Assembly: GCA_011524845.1 (NCBI GenBank)
Contig: WTJL01000178.1
Span: 1 to 9,572 of the forward strand
Source: Flavobacteriales bacterium
Lineage (GTDB): Bacteria; Bacteroidota; Bacteroidia; Flavobacteriales_D; Sanyastnellaceae
DNA: 9,572 nt
Direction of reading: 5' to 3'
Shown here: positions 1 through 6,610 of the stretch, piece by piece
Numbering within the stretch: the stretch's first letter is position 1
How the letters are laid out: each line of letters begins with the position of its first letter
Position numbers and translations under genes: made by a program
The notes under the pieces: generated by a model
The model's input: only the letters and a program-made list of their open reading frames with translations
Told to the model about the DNA's origin: nothing
Database searches by the model: none

Positions 1-495
1 ATTCGCCGCGCCCACATGCGCGTGTTGTACGAACGCTACCTCCAGGCGCAGTCTCAAGGAACGCCTCAAGCGGTTCCTTCTCAGGCCTTGCTGATTCCGG
101 AGGACATCACCTTGACCCAGCCCGAGGTGTTGGCCTTGATGAGTGCCCAAGATGCGCTGAAGGGCATGGGCATGGAGCTGGGGCAACTGGACGACCAAAC
201 CGTGCAGCTTCGCGCGGTGCCTGCCGACCTGACCGTTCGCATTCGCGAGGCATTGGATGCGGTGTTGGAATCGTTTCACGAAGGCCTGTGGGACGACGCC
301 GACCTCCGTCGCGAGCACTGGGCCAAAGCTTGGGCTGCCCAAGGGGCGGTCCAAGGAGACGCCCCCATGCCGATGGAGGCGCGGCGTCAATTGGTGACCG
401 ACCTTTGGTCGTGCACCCACCCCAATGTGGATCCCCACGGCCGCACGGTGCTGTCGGTGTGGGCTGCTGAAGACCTTGAAAATCCGTTTCGCTGA
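1..495 (+). CDS. mutL: DNA mismatch repair protein MutL, C-terminal part (5' partial)
   Basis: This is the C-terminal dimerisation domain of MutL, the ATPase that links MutS mismatch recognition to downstream repair steps. The reading frame is open from base 1, so the N-terminal ATPase domain lies off the window. The visible part starts with RRAHMRVLYERY, which aligns with the family's DQHAxxER-type helix at the start of the domain. It continues with QALLIPEDITL and a pattern of helices and strands ending in CTHPNVDPHGR (about 406-444) and a final DLENPF, all typical of MutL C-termini. The residues usually linked to the metal-dependent endonuclease look degenerate: Met replaces the Glu after RRAH, AAQGAV replaces the ACHxA-type segment near 334-351, and Asp replaces the Cys of the CPHGR motif near 430. 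The TGA stop shares one base with the ATG of the next gene (TGATG), suggesting translational coupling. The family call is firm; loss of nuclease activity is inference. Confidence 0.9.
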   Translation: MRRAHMRVLYERYLQAQSQGTPQAVPSQALLIPEDITLTQPEVLALMSAQDALKGMGMELGQLDDQTVQLRAVPADLTVRIREALDAVLESFHEGLWDDADLRREHWAKAWAAQGAVQGDAPMPMEARRQLVTDLWSCTHPNVDPHGRTVLSVWAAEDLENPFR

Positions 496-1184
496 TGTTG
501 CAAAACACCCCTCAAGTCGTCAAAAACCTGATCATCCTCAACGTGCTCATGTACTTGGGTTCAGGGTTGATTGGCGATTCCGTGGCCGTGCCTCTGTTGG
601 CGGGAACCTACCCGGGTTCGCCCTTCTTTGAGCCGTGGCAAATCATCACCCACATGTTCATGCATGGGGACTTGGGCCACATCTTCTTCAACATGTTCGC
701 GTTGTTCATGTTTGGCTCGCAATTGGAGCGCGTGTGGGGACCCCAGCGCTTTTTGACCTACTACATGGCGTGTGGTTTAGGCGCTTTCGCGCTCCATGAA
801 TTGGTGGTGGGGCTTCAGTTTTACTCGGAGCTGGGGACGTTCTTCCCGTCGGCCGATCAGTTCGTGTCGCCCAACGCCAGCCCGTTGCAACGTGCGCGGG
901 TGCTGGAGATGGTGTTTGGACGCGTGGTTGGGGCGAGTGGGGCGGTGTTTGGGCTGCTCTTGGCCTTTGGCATGCTGTTTCCCAACACGCAGCTCATGCT
1001 GCTGTTTCCGCCGATCCCGATTCGCGCGAAGTATTTTGTCATGGGGTACGGTGCGATTGAGTTGATGCTCGCCTTCCAAAACAGCCCCGGCGACAACGTC
1101 GCCCACTTTGCTCACCTGGGGGGGATGATTTTTGGCTACGTGTTGCTCAAGCGCTGGCAACAAGACCGCGGACATTTTTATTGA
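495..1184 (+). CDS. Rhomboid family intramembrane serine protease (first of a tandem pair)
   Basis: A 229-residue polytopic membrane protease of the GlpG/rhomboid type, which cleaves transmembrane substrates within the membrane. The catalytic pair is intact: Ser148 in GASGAVFG, and His207 in AHFAHLGG near the start of the last helix. The oxyanion-side HxxxN motif of the second helix is also present, with His62 and Asn66 in HIFFNMFALFMFG. Six hydrophobic segments can be placed at about residues 11-27, 61-76, 86-108, 144-165, 169-195 and 201-219. A loop of about 35 mostly polar residues separates helices 3 and 4. The ATG lies inside TGATG with the mutL stop, which fixes the start well. The protein has no soluble domain beyond the rhomboid core. 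The physiological substrate cannot be read from the sequence. The mutL and second rhomboid neighbours suggest a housekeeping transcript rather than a dedicated processing system. Confidence 0.92.
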   Translation: MLQNTPQVVKNLIILNVLMYLGSGLIGDSVAVPLLAGTYPGSPFFEPWQIITHMFMHGDLGHIFFNMFALFMFGSQLERVWGPQRFLTYYMACGLGAFALHELVVGLQFYSELGTFFPSADQFVSPNASPLQRARVLEMVFGRVVGASGAVFGLLLAFGMLFPNTQLMLLFPPIPIRAKYFVMGYGAIELMLAFQNSPGDNVAHFAHLGGMIFGYVLLKRWQQDRGHFY

Positions 1185-1187
1185 GCC

Positions 1188-2117
1188 ATGTGGGAGAATG
1201 TGAAAGCGATGTGGCGAGATGGAGGCATGTTGACGCGCCTGGTGTGGGTGAATGCTGCCGTGTTTGTCCTCCTCATGACGTTGGACGTGGTGGACCAGCT
1301 GGGCGGAGGCGTCGTGTCCGCGGTGCTTCCTGCCGAAGGAGCCCGAACCTTCGCCACGTCTTGGCGTCTCGAGGTCTTGGCGAAGCGTCCTTGGAGTGTG
1401 CTGACCCACATGTTCACGCACCAAGGCGTGTGGCACATCGCCATGAACATGCTTCTCCTGTTTTGGATGGGAAGGGTGTACCAAGGCGAGGTGGGGTCGC
1501 GGCGCTTGTTGAGCACCTACCTGGCAGGAGGGTTGGCAGGATTTGCGGCCTACTTCCTGATCACCAATGGATTCAAACCGTTGCAGTCGGGCACCTACGC
1601 GTTGGGCGCCTCGGCGTCGGTGATGGCCATTTTTGGCGCCATCGCCACGCTGCGTCCTGAGTTGAAGTTCAACTTGATTTTGTTTGGCCCGGTGTCATTG
1701 AAGCATTTGTTCTGGGGATACGTGGTGCTGGACTATTTTGGGTTGAGCCGAGGCGTGAATGCTGGGGGCAACGTGGCGCATTTGGGCGGGGCGTTCTTTG
1801 GCGTGATGCTCGTGCTTCAGGACCGCAAGGGGCGCAACCTTGTGGGCTGGCTTGAATGGCTTTTGGACGCTTTGACATCGCGGTCGGTGTCCATTCCCAA
1901 GCGGAAGCGCAGCCGGTTCAAGGCGTCCACGTCCAACCGATGGAAGGCCGCAGAACGCGAGGCCTCTCGCGCCCCGATGTCCGACGACGAGTTCAACGCG
2001 GCACGTGCAGACCGCCAGGAGCGGTTGGACGCCATTTTGGACAAGATCTCCAAGCATGGCTACGACCACTTGTCCGCGGAGGAGAAGCGATTCTTGTTTG
2101 ACGAAAGCCAACGTTGA
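1188..2117 (+). CDS. Rhomboid family intramembrane serine protease with C-terminal cytosolic tail (second of the pair)
   Basis: A 309-residue rhomboid protease starting three bases after the first one stops. The active site is present: Ser142 in GASAS and His198 in NVAHLGG, with His83 and Asn87 in HIAMNMLLLFWMG. The core spans about residues 15-212. A tail of about 95 residues follows: first a basic, Ser- and Arg-rich linker (about 230-260), then a charged helical module ending in ILDKISKHGYDHLSAEEKRF (about 283-302). That terminal module is typical of Bacteroidota rhomboids and of small proteins carrying a DUF6576-like domain; the domain name is from memory. Sequence similarity to the first rhomboid is limited to the motifs, so this is an old duplication or two separate families and not a recent copy. 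The tail could be a cytosolic regulatory or docking element, which is inference. The substrate is unknown. Confidence 0.92.
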   Translation: MWENVKAMWRDGGMLTRLVWVNAAVFVLLMTLDVVDQLGGGVVSAVLPAEGARTFATSWRLEVLAKRPWSVLTHMFTHQGVWHIAMNMLLLFWMGRVYQGEVGSRRLLSTYLAGGLAGFAAYFLITNGFKPLQSGTYALGASASVMAIFGAIATLRPELKFNLILFGPVSLKHLFWGYVVLDYFGLSRGVNAGGNVAHLGGAFFGVMLVLQDRKGRNLVGWLEWLLDALTSRSVSIPKRKRSRFKASTSNRWKAAEREASRAPMSDDEFNAARADRQERLDAILDKISKHGYDHLSAEEKRFLFDESQR

Positions 2118-2119
2118 CC

Positions 2120-3238
2120 GTGGCCCAATCCAAGCCTTCAAACGTCTCCAAGAACCCCAAGCGGTCCCGCCGGCGCGTGGATTCTGCGAGCCTGCTGACC
2201 TTTCCTGGCGTGGTGCTGGTGTTGGTGGGTGAATTGGCGGTTCGCGTGTCTCCTTCGTGGTTTCCGTGGTTGGCGCCGTTTGGGTTGACGTACGGGTTGG
2301 GCTGGATGCTTCTCGCGGCCGGCGTGATCTGGCGGGTGGTGTCGTTCCGGTGGATTCGGGCGGCGTTTCCGCTGTTGGTGCTGGTGGCCACGTGGCCGTC
2401 GTTCATGTTGGTGTTTTCGTTGGGTCTGGGCACCACGCCCATGCCGGAGGACCAGACGCAAGCGTGGGGCGTGTTGTCGTTCAACGTTCGCCGTTTGGAC
2501 GAGTACAACTGGCTCAAAGGAGACCAAACCCGCCGAGACCTCGCCACGTGGTTGTCGAGCAGGCAGGAAGAGGTGTGGTGCTTGCAGGAATTTCCCAAGA
2601 ACGGGAAGTCGGTGCTGCAGGAGTCTGGCTTCGCATGGTCGTCTTCGGGACGGAAGGTGTTGGGGTGGCCCAACGGTTCAGGCCCGGCCATGGCCACCAC
2701 GTTTCCCGTCAAGTCTTGGACCACGTGGATGTTCCCCGACGAGGCGGGCCGCGGAAGGGTGCTGGAGGCCGACCTCGAAACGCCTTCAGGGACGGTGCGT
2801 GTCTTCAACGTCCACCTTCAAAGCTTGTACTTCAGCCACGCCGATTACGCGGCTGTAGAAGACGGTCCGAGCAGGGAAGAGGGGCTTCGGTTGCTGGGGT
2901 TGGTGACCAAGGCCTCGGAGGCCCGTGCCGCCCAAGCGAAGGAGTTGAAGAAACGCATGGACGACAGCCCGTATCCCGTGGTTCTGGCAGGCGATTTCAA
3001 CGACACGCCCATGTCGTACGCCGTCCGTCAATTGCGTCAGGGTCGGGTGCGGGATGCGTTCGACGCGGCCACCCTTGGGCTGGGCGGAACGCACATCGGG
3101 ACGGTTCCGGGATTGCGCATCGACGGGGTGTTGGTCGACACCACCTTCGTGGTGCACAAGCAAGAAACGCATGGCGTGATCCTGAGCGACCACCATCCAG
3201 TCACGGCCTGGGTGGGGTCAGGCGTTGATTTGGACTGA
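2120..3238 (+). CDS. Membrane-anchored endonuclease/exonuclease/phosphatase family protein
   Basis: About 372 residues from the GTG at 2120. A TTG at 2114 overlapping the preceding stop would add two residues; neither has a clear ribosome binding site. The N-terminus is a basic stretch (KNPKRSRRR) followed by three hydrophobic segments (about residues 25-45, 50-75 and 82-104 from the TTG start). A soluble catalytic domain of the EEP (DNase I-like) fold follows. Motifs are complete in order, numbered from the TTG start: SFNVR (Asn124), CLQEF (Glu159), NVHLQS (His234), GDFNDTP (Asp294, Asn296), RIDGVLV (Asp337) and SDHHPV (Asp359, His360). Members act on nucleic acids, phosphoinositides, sphingomyelin or other phosphodiesters; the motifs do not tell which substrate is used here. 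Three membrane passes would leave the catalytic domain outside the cytoplasm if the N-terminus is inside, which would argue against a repair role despite the mutL neighbour. The last 21 bases overlap the convergent cyclase gene. Confidence 0.9.
   Translation: MAQSKPSNVSKNPKRSRRRVDSASLLTFPGVVLVLVGELAVRVSPSWFPWLAPFGLTYGLGWMLLAAGVIWRVVSFRWIRAAFPLLVLVATWPSFMLVFSLGLGTTPMPEDQTQAWGVLSFNVRRLDEYNWLKGDQTRRDLATWLSSRQEEVWCLQEFPKNGKSVLQESGFAWSSSGRKVLGWPNGSGPAMATTFPVKSWTTWMFPDEAGRGRVLEADLETPSGTVRVFNVHLQSLYFSHADYAAVEDGPSREEGLRLLGLVTKASEARAAQAKELKKRMDDSPYPVVLAGDFNDTPMSYAVRQLRQGRVRDAFDAATLGLGGTHIGTVPGLRIDGVLVDTTFVVHKQETHGVILSDHHPVTAWVGSGVDLD
3218..3238. other. Convergent coding overlap between two operons
   Basis: The last seven codons, stop included, of the EEP-family gene on the plus strand (stop TGA at 3236-3238) and of crtYcd on the minus strand (stop at 3218-3220) share these 21 bases. 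There is therefore no intergenic space for a conventional terminator for either operon. A short inverted repeat (TGAGG 3236-3240 with CCTCA 3262-3266, enclosing CCCGCGGG 3245-3252) lies just past the EEP stop but has no T tract. Confidence 0.9.
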
Positions 3239-3964
3239 GGACGACCCGCGGGCAGCAAACGCCTCAAACAAGCTGACGTTGATGCCAATCAGCAACAGAC
3301 CGTAGAGCAAGTCGTCCACCGGCATGGTGAACAGACGCCATCCTGAATTCTCTTCGTTGTTGTACCACACAATGTGGTCTGCGATGGCGTCCGGCGTGTT
3401 GTGCAACATGGGGTACGACCAAAAATCAAGGCCCGTCAGCACGCCGTTGCTGATGACAAAGGGCACCAACAGCACCAGGTAGGCAAACCAAAAGTGGCCC
3501 ATCCACGACCGCCATCGAATCAAGGTGCCCAGCAACCACACGGTGCACAGCGCTGCAGTGAGGCCGAGGTAGGCGCGGTCGGAAAACCCGATGGCCAGGG
3601 CCAAGCACAGTCCGGTCATGGCAACCGTCAGCGAGCGGTGGCCGAAGCCAAGGGGCGATTTCGGGAAGTATTTCTTGAAACACGCGTAAGTGAAGACGCA
3701 CGCGTAAGGCACGGTGATGAAAAAGAGCCACTCTTCGATGGGAAGCCCCAACACGTCGATGCCCGCCAAATGTTCAGGGTTGAAGCCCCAAATCCCACGA
3801 GCTGTGAAGACGACGTCCCAGGCGATGAACCCCGCCATGGTCAACAGGCACGCGGGCCAAAAGGCCTTCCATTCCTTCACAAAGGCGACCCGCTTGTCAA
3901 AGCTGGCGATGAAGGGGACCGACAAGACGGCCAGGTTCACCCACAAATACGTCCAATCACTCAT
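3218..3964 (-). CDS. crtYcd: Fused lycopene beta-cyclase (CrtYc-CrtYd type)
   Basis: A 248-residue integral membrane protein with two lycopene cyclase domains in tandem, corresponding to actinobacterial CrtYc and CrtYd fused in one chain, as is usual in Bacteroidota and archaea. The first repeat carries the PxEE motif in LPIEEWLFF (Pro75, Glu77, Glu78). The second carries the related PVDDLLYG (Pro215, Asp217, Asp218). About seven hydrophobic helices fill the length, with WDVVFTARGIWGFN near residue 49 as another family signature. The enzyme cyclises one or both psi ends of lycopene to beta rings without net redox change. It is the last gene of the operon, and its ATG overlaps the crtZ stop (ATGA, 3961-3964). 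Its 3' end overlaps the convergent EEP gene by 21 bases. Whether it makes gamma-carotene (one ring) or beta-carotene (two rings) cannot be read from motifs; cruF and crtD in the same operon favour leaving one end acyclic. Confidence 0.92.
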   Translation of the reverse strand: MSDWTYLWVNLAVLSVPFIASFDKRVAFVKEWKAFWPACLLTMAGFIAWDVVFTARGIWGFNPEHLAGIDVLGLPIEEWLFFITVPYACVFTYACFKKYFPKSPLGFGHRSLTVAMTGLCLALAIGFSDRAYLGLTAALCTVWLLGTLIRWRSWMGHFWFAYLVLLVPFVISNGVLTGLDFWSYPMLHNTPDAIADHIVWYNNEENSGWRLFTMPVDDLLYGLLLIGINVSLFEAFAARGSSSVQINA

Positions 3965-4440
3965 GCGCGTTGCTGTTGGTTGCGCAGGGCTTTCCGCGCC
4001 TCACGAAGGTAACGCGGAGGCACAAAGAGCATCCCAAAGCATTCGCCATCTTCTTTCCCCAAGTGTTTGTGGTGAACCTTGTGGGCCTTTCGAATGGCCA
4101 TGAAGTAGGCGTTCTTGGTCCGCTTGAACCATGAGAATCGTTGGTGGATGAAGACGTCGTGGACCAGAAAGTAGGCCAACCCGTACAGCGCAATGCCTGC
4201 GCCAATCCAAAACCTGAAGTCGCCTGCGATGCTGCCAGAGATGAAGCAGTAGGCACTGGGGATGGCGAAAATCAAAAAGAACGCGTCGTTCTTTTCAAAG
4301 AAGCCTGGACCATTGGAATGGTGGTCTTCGTGGAAGTACCACATGGCGCCGTGCATCAGGTATTTGTGCGCCAGCCAAGCCACGCCTTCCATGGCGGTGA
4401 AGGTGGCCAACACCACCAATGCAGGAAACAACACGCTCAT
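3961..4440 (-). CDS. crtZ: Beta-carotene 3-hydroxylase CrtZ (fatty acid hydroxylase superfamily)
   Basis: A 159-residue membrane-bound di-iron hydroxylase that adds a 3-hydroxyl to beta rings. All four histidine clusters are present: HKYLMH (His25, His30), HEDHH (His37, His40, His41), HDVFIH (His94, His99) and HKVHH (His120, His123, His124). These are the expected iron ligands. Hydrophobic helices lie at about 4-22, 52-69 and 77-95. The frame is open further upstream, but the start at 4438-4440 is chosen because its ATG overlaps the cruF stop in an ATGA, the same junction used by the neighbouring genes, and because it gives a length normal for CrtZ. An ATG at 4447-4449 would add three residues. 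In this operon the likely substrate is the single beta ring of a gamma-carotene derivative. The stop again overlaps the crtYcd start. The family assignment is firm; the exact substrate is inference. Confidence 0.93.
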   Translation of the reverse strand: MSVLFPALVVLATFTAMEGVAWLAHKYLMHGAMWYFHEDHHSNGPGFFEKNDAFFLIFAIPSAYCFISGSIAGDFRFWIGAGIALYGLAYFLVHDVFIHQRFSWFKRTKNAYFMAIRKAHKVHHKHLGKEDGECFGMLFVPPRYLREARKALRNQQQRA

Positions 4441-5126
4441 AACGTCCATGGAATGAAGTTCAACAAGGCAAAAAACACGGCGAACACCAACACCAACAAG
4501 CCGGAAAGCCGGTTTGTTTTCAAGTCTTCCACGTCCCGCCAAAGCAACCCAAGGGCAAAGGCCGCCACCCACCAAGTGAGGTAATTGGTCCAAGGAATGT
4601 CGCCGTCGTGCCACGTCCACCATCCAGCACGGATGGCCACGGGTTCAATGGCTCCGTCCAAGGCGGTCATCAGGGTCGCTGCAAGGGCGGCCCTCCCCAC
4701 AGGCGAGGCCGTTCGTCTGCCACGAGACATCAGCCGTTCTGACCAGTGGTGCGTGCCCAACAACAAGAGCCACCACAGCACGCCCATCAGCATGGGCACA
4801 TCCAACACCTGCGGCCCCAACCCCGAGCCGTAGCTGTACTCGCCAAAGAGCAAGCCCGTCGCCACGCCCAGCACTTCAATGCCAAAGCCCAAAAACATGG
4901 TCAGCGACCATCGCCACGGGCTTTCGGATCCCGTGAAGGCCATCACAATGGCCGCGCACACGATCAAATTCAAGGGGGTCAAAGGCAGCAGCACGTCCGC
5001 ATATCCAAGGGCGGTTCCCGCCGCACCCACCACGTGCAAGATGACGATGACCACGCCCCACGTGAAGGGAGACCGCATCAAAGACTGCAGCGCTGAAAGG
5101 GTCGGCGTGGGGGTGGAGGTGCTCAT
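4437..5126 (-). CDS. cruF: Carotenoid biosynthesis protein, CruF-type carotenoid 1,2-hydratase
   Basis: A 229-residue multi-pass membrane protein of the CruF/DUF422 carotenoid hydratase family. These enzymes add water across the C1,2 double bond of an acyclic carotenoid end, giving a 1-hydroxy group (gamma-carotene in Bacteroidota and cyanobacteria, bisanhydrobacterioruberin in haloarchaea). Family signatures visible are EVLGVATGLLFGEYSY (Glu84 to Tyr99), a DVPMLMGVLWW helix (109-119), and ALDGAIEPVAIRAGWWTW (155-172) with Asp157 and Pro162. Six or seven hydrophobic helices are visible. The start at 5124-5126 is supported by an ATGA overlap with the crtD stop; the frame upstream of it lies within crtD and has non-native, Arg/Pro-rich composition. 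The gene immediately follows crtD, whose product acts on the hydrated end in known pathways, so the pair makes biochemical sense. Regiochemistry is inferred from family and context. Confidence 0.85.
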   Translation of the reverse strand: MSTSTPTPTLSALQSLMRSPFTWGVVIVILHVVGAAGTALGYADVLLPLTPLNLIVCAAIVMAFTGSESPWRWSLTMFLGFGIEVLGVATGLLFGEYSYGSGLGPQVLDVPMLMGVLWWLLLLGTHHWSERLMSRGRRTASPVGRAALAATLMTALDGAIEPVAIRAGWWTWHDGDIPWTNYLTWWVAAFALGLLWRDVEDLKTNRLSGLLVLVFAVFFALLNFIPWTL

Positions 5127-6610
5127 GCGTCCTGGTGTGCAAGTTCGTCCACGATGCGTGCGCCAAGCAAACACAACGGAATGCCTCCTCCGGGGTGGAC
5201 GCTGCCACCACAGAAATACAGGCCGTCGAGGTCGACGGAACGGTTGCGGTGTCTTAGAAAAGCCGCGGCTTTGGAATTGCTGGAGGCACCGTAGAGGGCG
5301 CCGCGCCACGAGCCTGTCATGGATTCGATGGTCCCCGGGTCCAGCACCTGTTCGCAGACGATGTTCGGACGTTCACCGAGGGTGCGTTCAATTTTGGCCA
5401 GCACATCCTCTCGCAATGTGGCGACGGCATCCTTGTCCCACTTCTCTGGATTGGCCTCGACGTTCATCAGGACAAACCAATTCTCGTGGCCTTCCGGCGC
5501 ATCCTGGGGCAGCTCTTTGCTCGTGATGTTGATGTACACGGTGGGGTCGGCACCAGGCGATCCTTCGTTCTGGATCCGACGGAATTCATCTGCATAGTCC
5601 TTGCTGAACAAGATGTTGTGCAGGCTCAATTGGGGATGCGTGCCCCGGACACCCCAGTAGAAGATGACCCCAGACGTGGAGCGTTCTTGCGTCAGGATGT
5701 GCTCGGGCGCGTCGAGGTCAGGCAAGAGGCGTCGGTAGGTGGGATGCAGGTCGGCGTTGCTCACCACAAGATGCGCAGGATGCACCTCCCCGTGGGCATC
5801 CCGAACGCCCGTGACGCGCCCCTCAGTGTGCAGGATTCGCTCCGCTGCGGTGTCTGTCAGAAACCGCACGCCCAGGGACGTGGCCAACGCTTCCAGGTGG
5901 CGCGGGATGGCCCGCATGCCTCCTTCAGGAAAGAACGTGCCAATGCCGTGTTCGAGGTGAGGAATGACGTGCATCATGGCCGGTGCGCGGTGCGGATCGC
6001 TTCCGTTGTAGGTGGCGTACCGGTTGAAGAATTGGGTGAGTTTGGGGTGTCCCAAGCGCCGACGGTTGTGCCGGTCGAGGGTGCCGAGCAGGGGAAGCGA
6101 CCACACGCGCGCCAGTAGCCGCCACGCGGCAGAGGAGCGGTAGGTGGAGGATTCGTGCAGGCTCCGTTCCAAGAACACGCCACGCGTCAATTCAAACGCG
6201 TCGCGGCTGGTGCGCAAATGCCGCAACAACCTTCTTGCAGGCACCCCCCAGCGGGCTTCCACGTCTCGGGCGAAGCGCTCTGAATCGGTCCATGCCACAA
6301 GCGGATCCTCCTCATCTTCCCAGAAGTAGTGGGTGCTGCGGTCCAGCGTGCGGTAAGCGAATGGGCGAGGTCGGTTGGGGACATCCGAGGGCACAAGTCC
6401 ATCGAGTTCCTCCATCAACTCGGGCATGGTGAACAGCGAAGGTCCCCGGTCAAAGCGATGGCCAGCGTCCACGTGTTCGGCCAGTTTTCCGCCCACGGTG
6501 GAGGCGGCTTCGAGCACTGTGACCCGGTGGCCACGAGCGGCCATGCGCACTGCAGTGGCGAGACCTCCGACGCCGGCGCCCACCACGACCACGTCGCGGG
6601 GTTCAATCAT
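5123..6610 (-). CDS. crtD: Carotenoid desaturase, CrtD-type (1'-hydroxycarotenoid 3',4'-desaturase), phytoene desaturase family
   Basis: A 495-residue FAD-dependent desaturase. The N-terminal Rossmann motif is VVVVGAGVGGLATA (Gly11, Gly13, Gly16) with Glu34 at the end of the second strand (TVLEA), followed by VGGKLAEHVDAGHRFDRGPS, typical of CrtI relatives. The C-terminal FAD motif reads GLYFCGGSVHPGGGIPLC (about 463-480). This differs from the GQLTTPGPGVPPSLISGE ending of the crtI in this operon and resembles Bacteroidota CrtD enzymes. The middle section contains FNRYATYNGSDPHRAP (195-210), also usual for that clade. Predicted role: introduce the 3',4' double bond in 1'-hydroxy-gamma-carotene after CruF. 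The start at 6608-6610 is chosen for the ATGA overlap with idi; about 80 in-frame codons upstream lie inside idi and are not native-looking. The alternative is another CrtI-family enzyme, such as a second phytoene desaturase. The family is firm, the precise step likely. Confidence 0.88.
   Translation of the reverse strand: MIEPRDVVVVGAGVGGLATAVRMAARGHRVTVLEAASTVGGKLAEHVDAGHRFDRGPSLFTMPELMEELDGLVPSDVPNRPRPFAYRTLDRSTHYFWEDEEDPLVAWTDSERFARDVEARWGVPARRLLRHLRTSRDAFELTRGVFLERSLHESSTYRSSAAWRLLARVWSLPLLGTLDRHNRRRLGHPKLTQFFNRYATYNGSDPHRAPAMMHVIPHLEHGIGTFFPEGGMRAIPRHLEALATSLGVRFLTDTAAERILHTEGRVTGVRDAHGEVHPAHLVVSNADLHPTYRRLLPDLDAPEHILTQERSTSGVIFYWGVRGTHPQLSLHNILFSKDYADEFRRIQNEGSPGADPTVYINITSKELPQDAPEGHENWFVLMNVEANPEKWDKDAVATLREDVLAKIERTLGERPNIVCEQVLDPGTIESMTGSWRGALYGASSNSKAAAFLRHRNRSVDLDGLYFCGGSVHPGGGIPLCLLGARIVDELAHQDA

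Noticed and set aside
777..1516. Long open frames on the minus strand opposite the rhomboid genes
   Set aside because: They are shadows in GC-rich coding DNA: His/Arg/Pro-rich translations without any recognisable domain, lying opposite intact rhomboid motifs.
2257..3228. A 323-codon plus-strand frame overlapping the EEP gene
   Set aside because: The translation is Val/Gly/Arg-rich with no domain signatures, whereas the alternative frame carries every EEP catalytic motif in order.
3236..3266. Inverted repeat TGAGG...CCTCA enclosing the palindrome CCCGCGGG, as a terminator for the EEP operon
   Set aside because: The stem is only five pairs with a long interior, there is no T tract on either strand, and it lies within crtYcd coding sequence. 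It was not listed as a terminator.
4441..4623. N-terminal extension of crtZ in the open frame upstream of 4440
   Set aside because: The extension lies inside cruF, has no CrtZ-like sequence, and the ATGA junction at 4437-4440 gives a normal CrtZ length.
5127..5309. N-terminal extension of the cruF frame upstream of 5126
   Set aside because: It overlaps the conserved FAD motif end of crtD in another frame and is Arg/Pro-rich; the ATGA junction sets the start.
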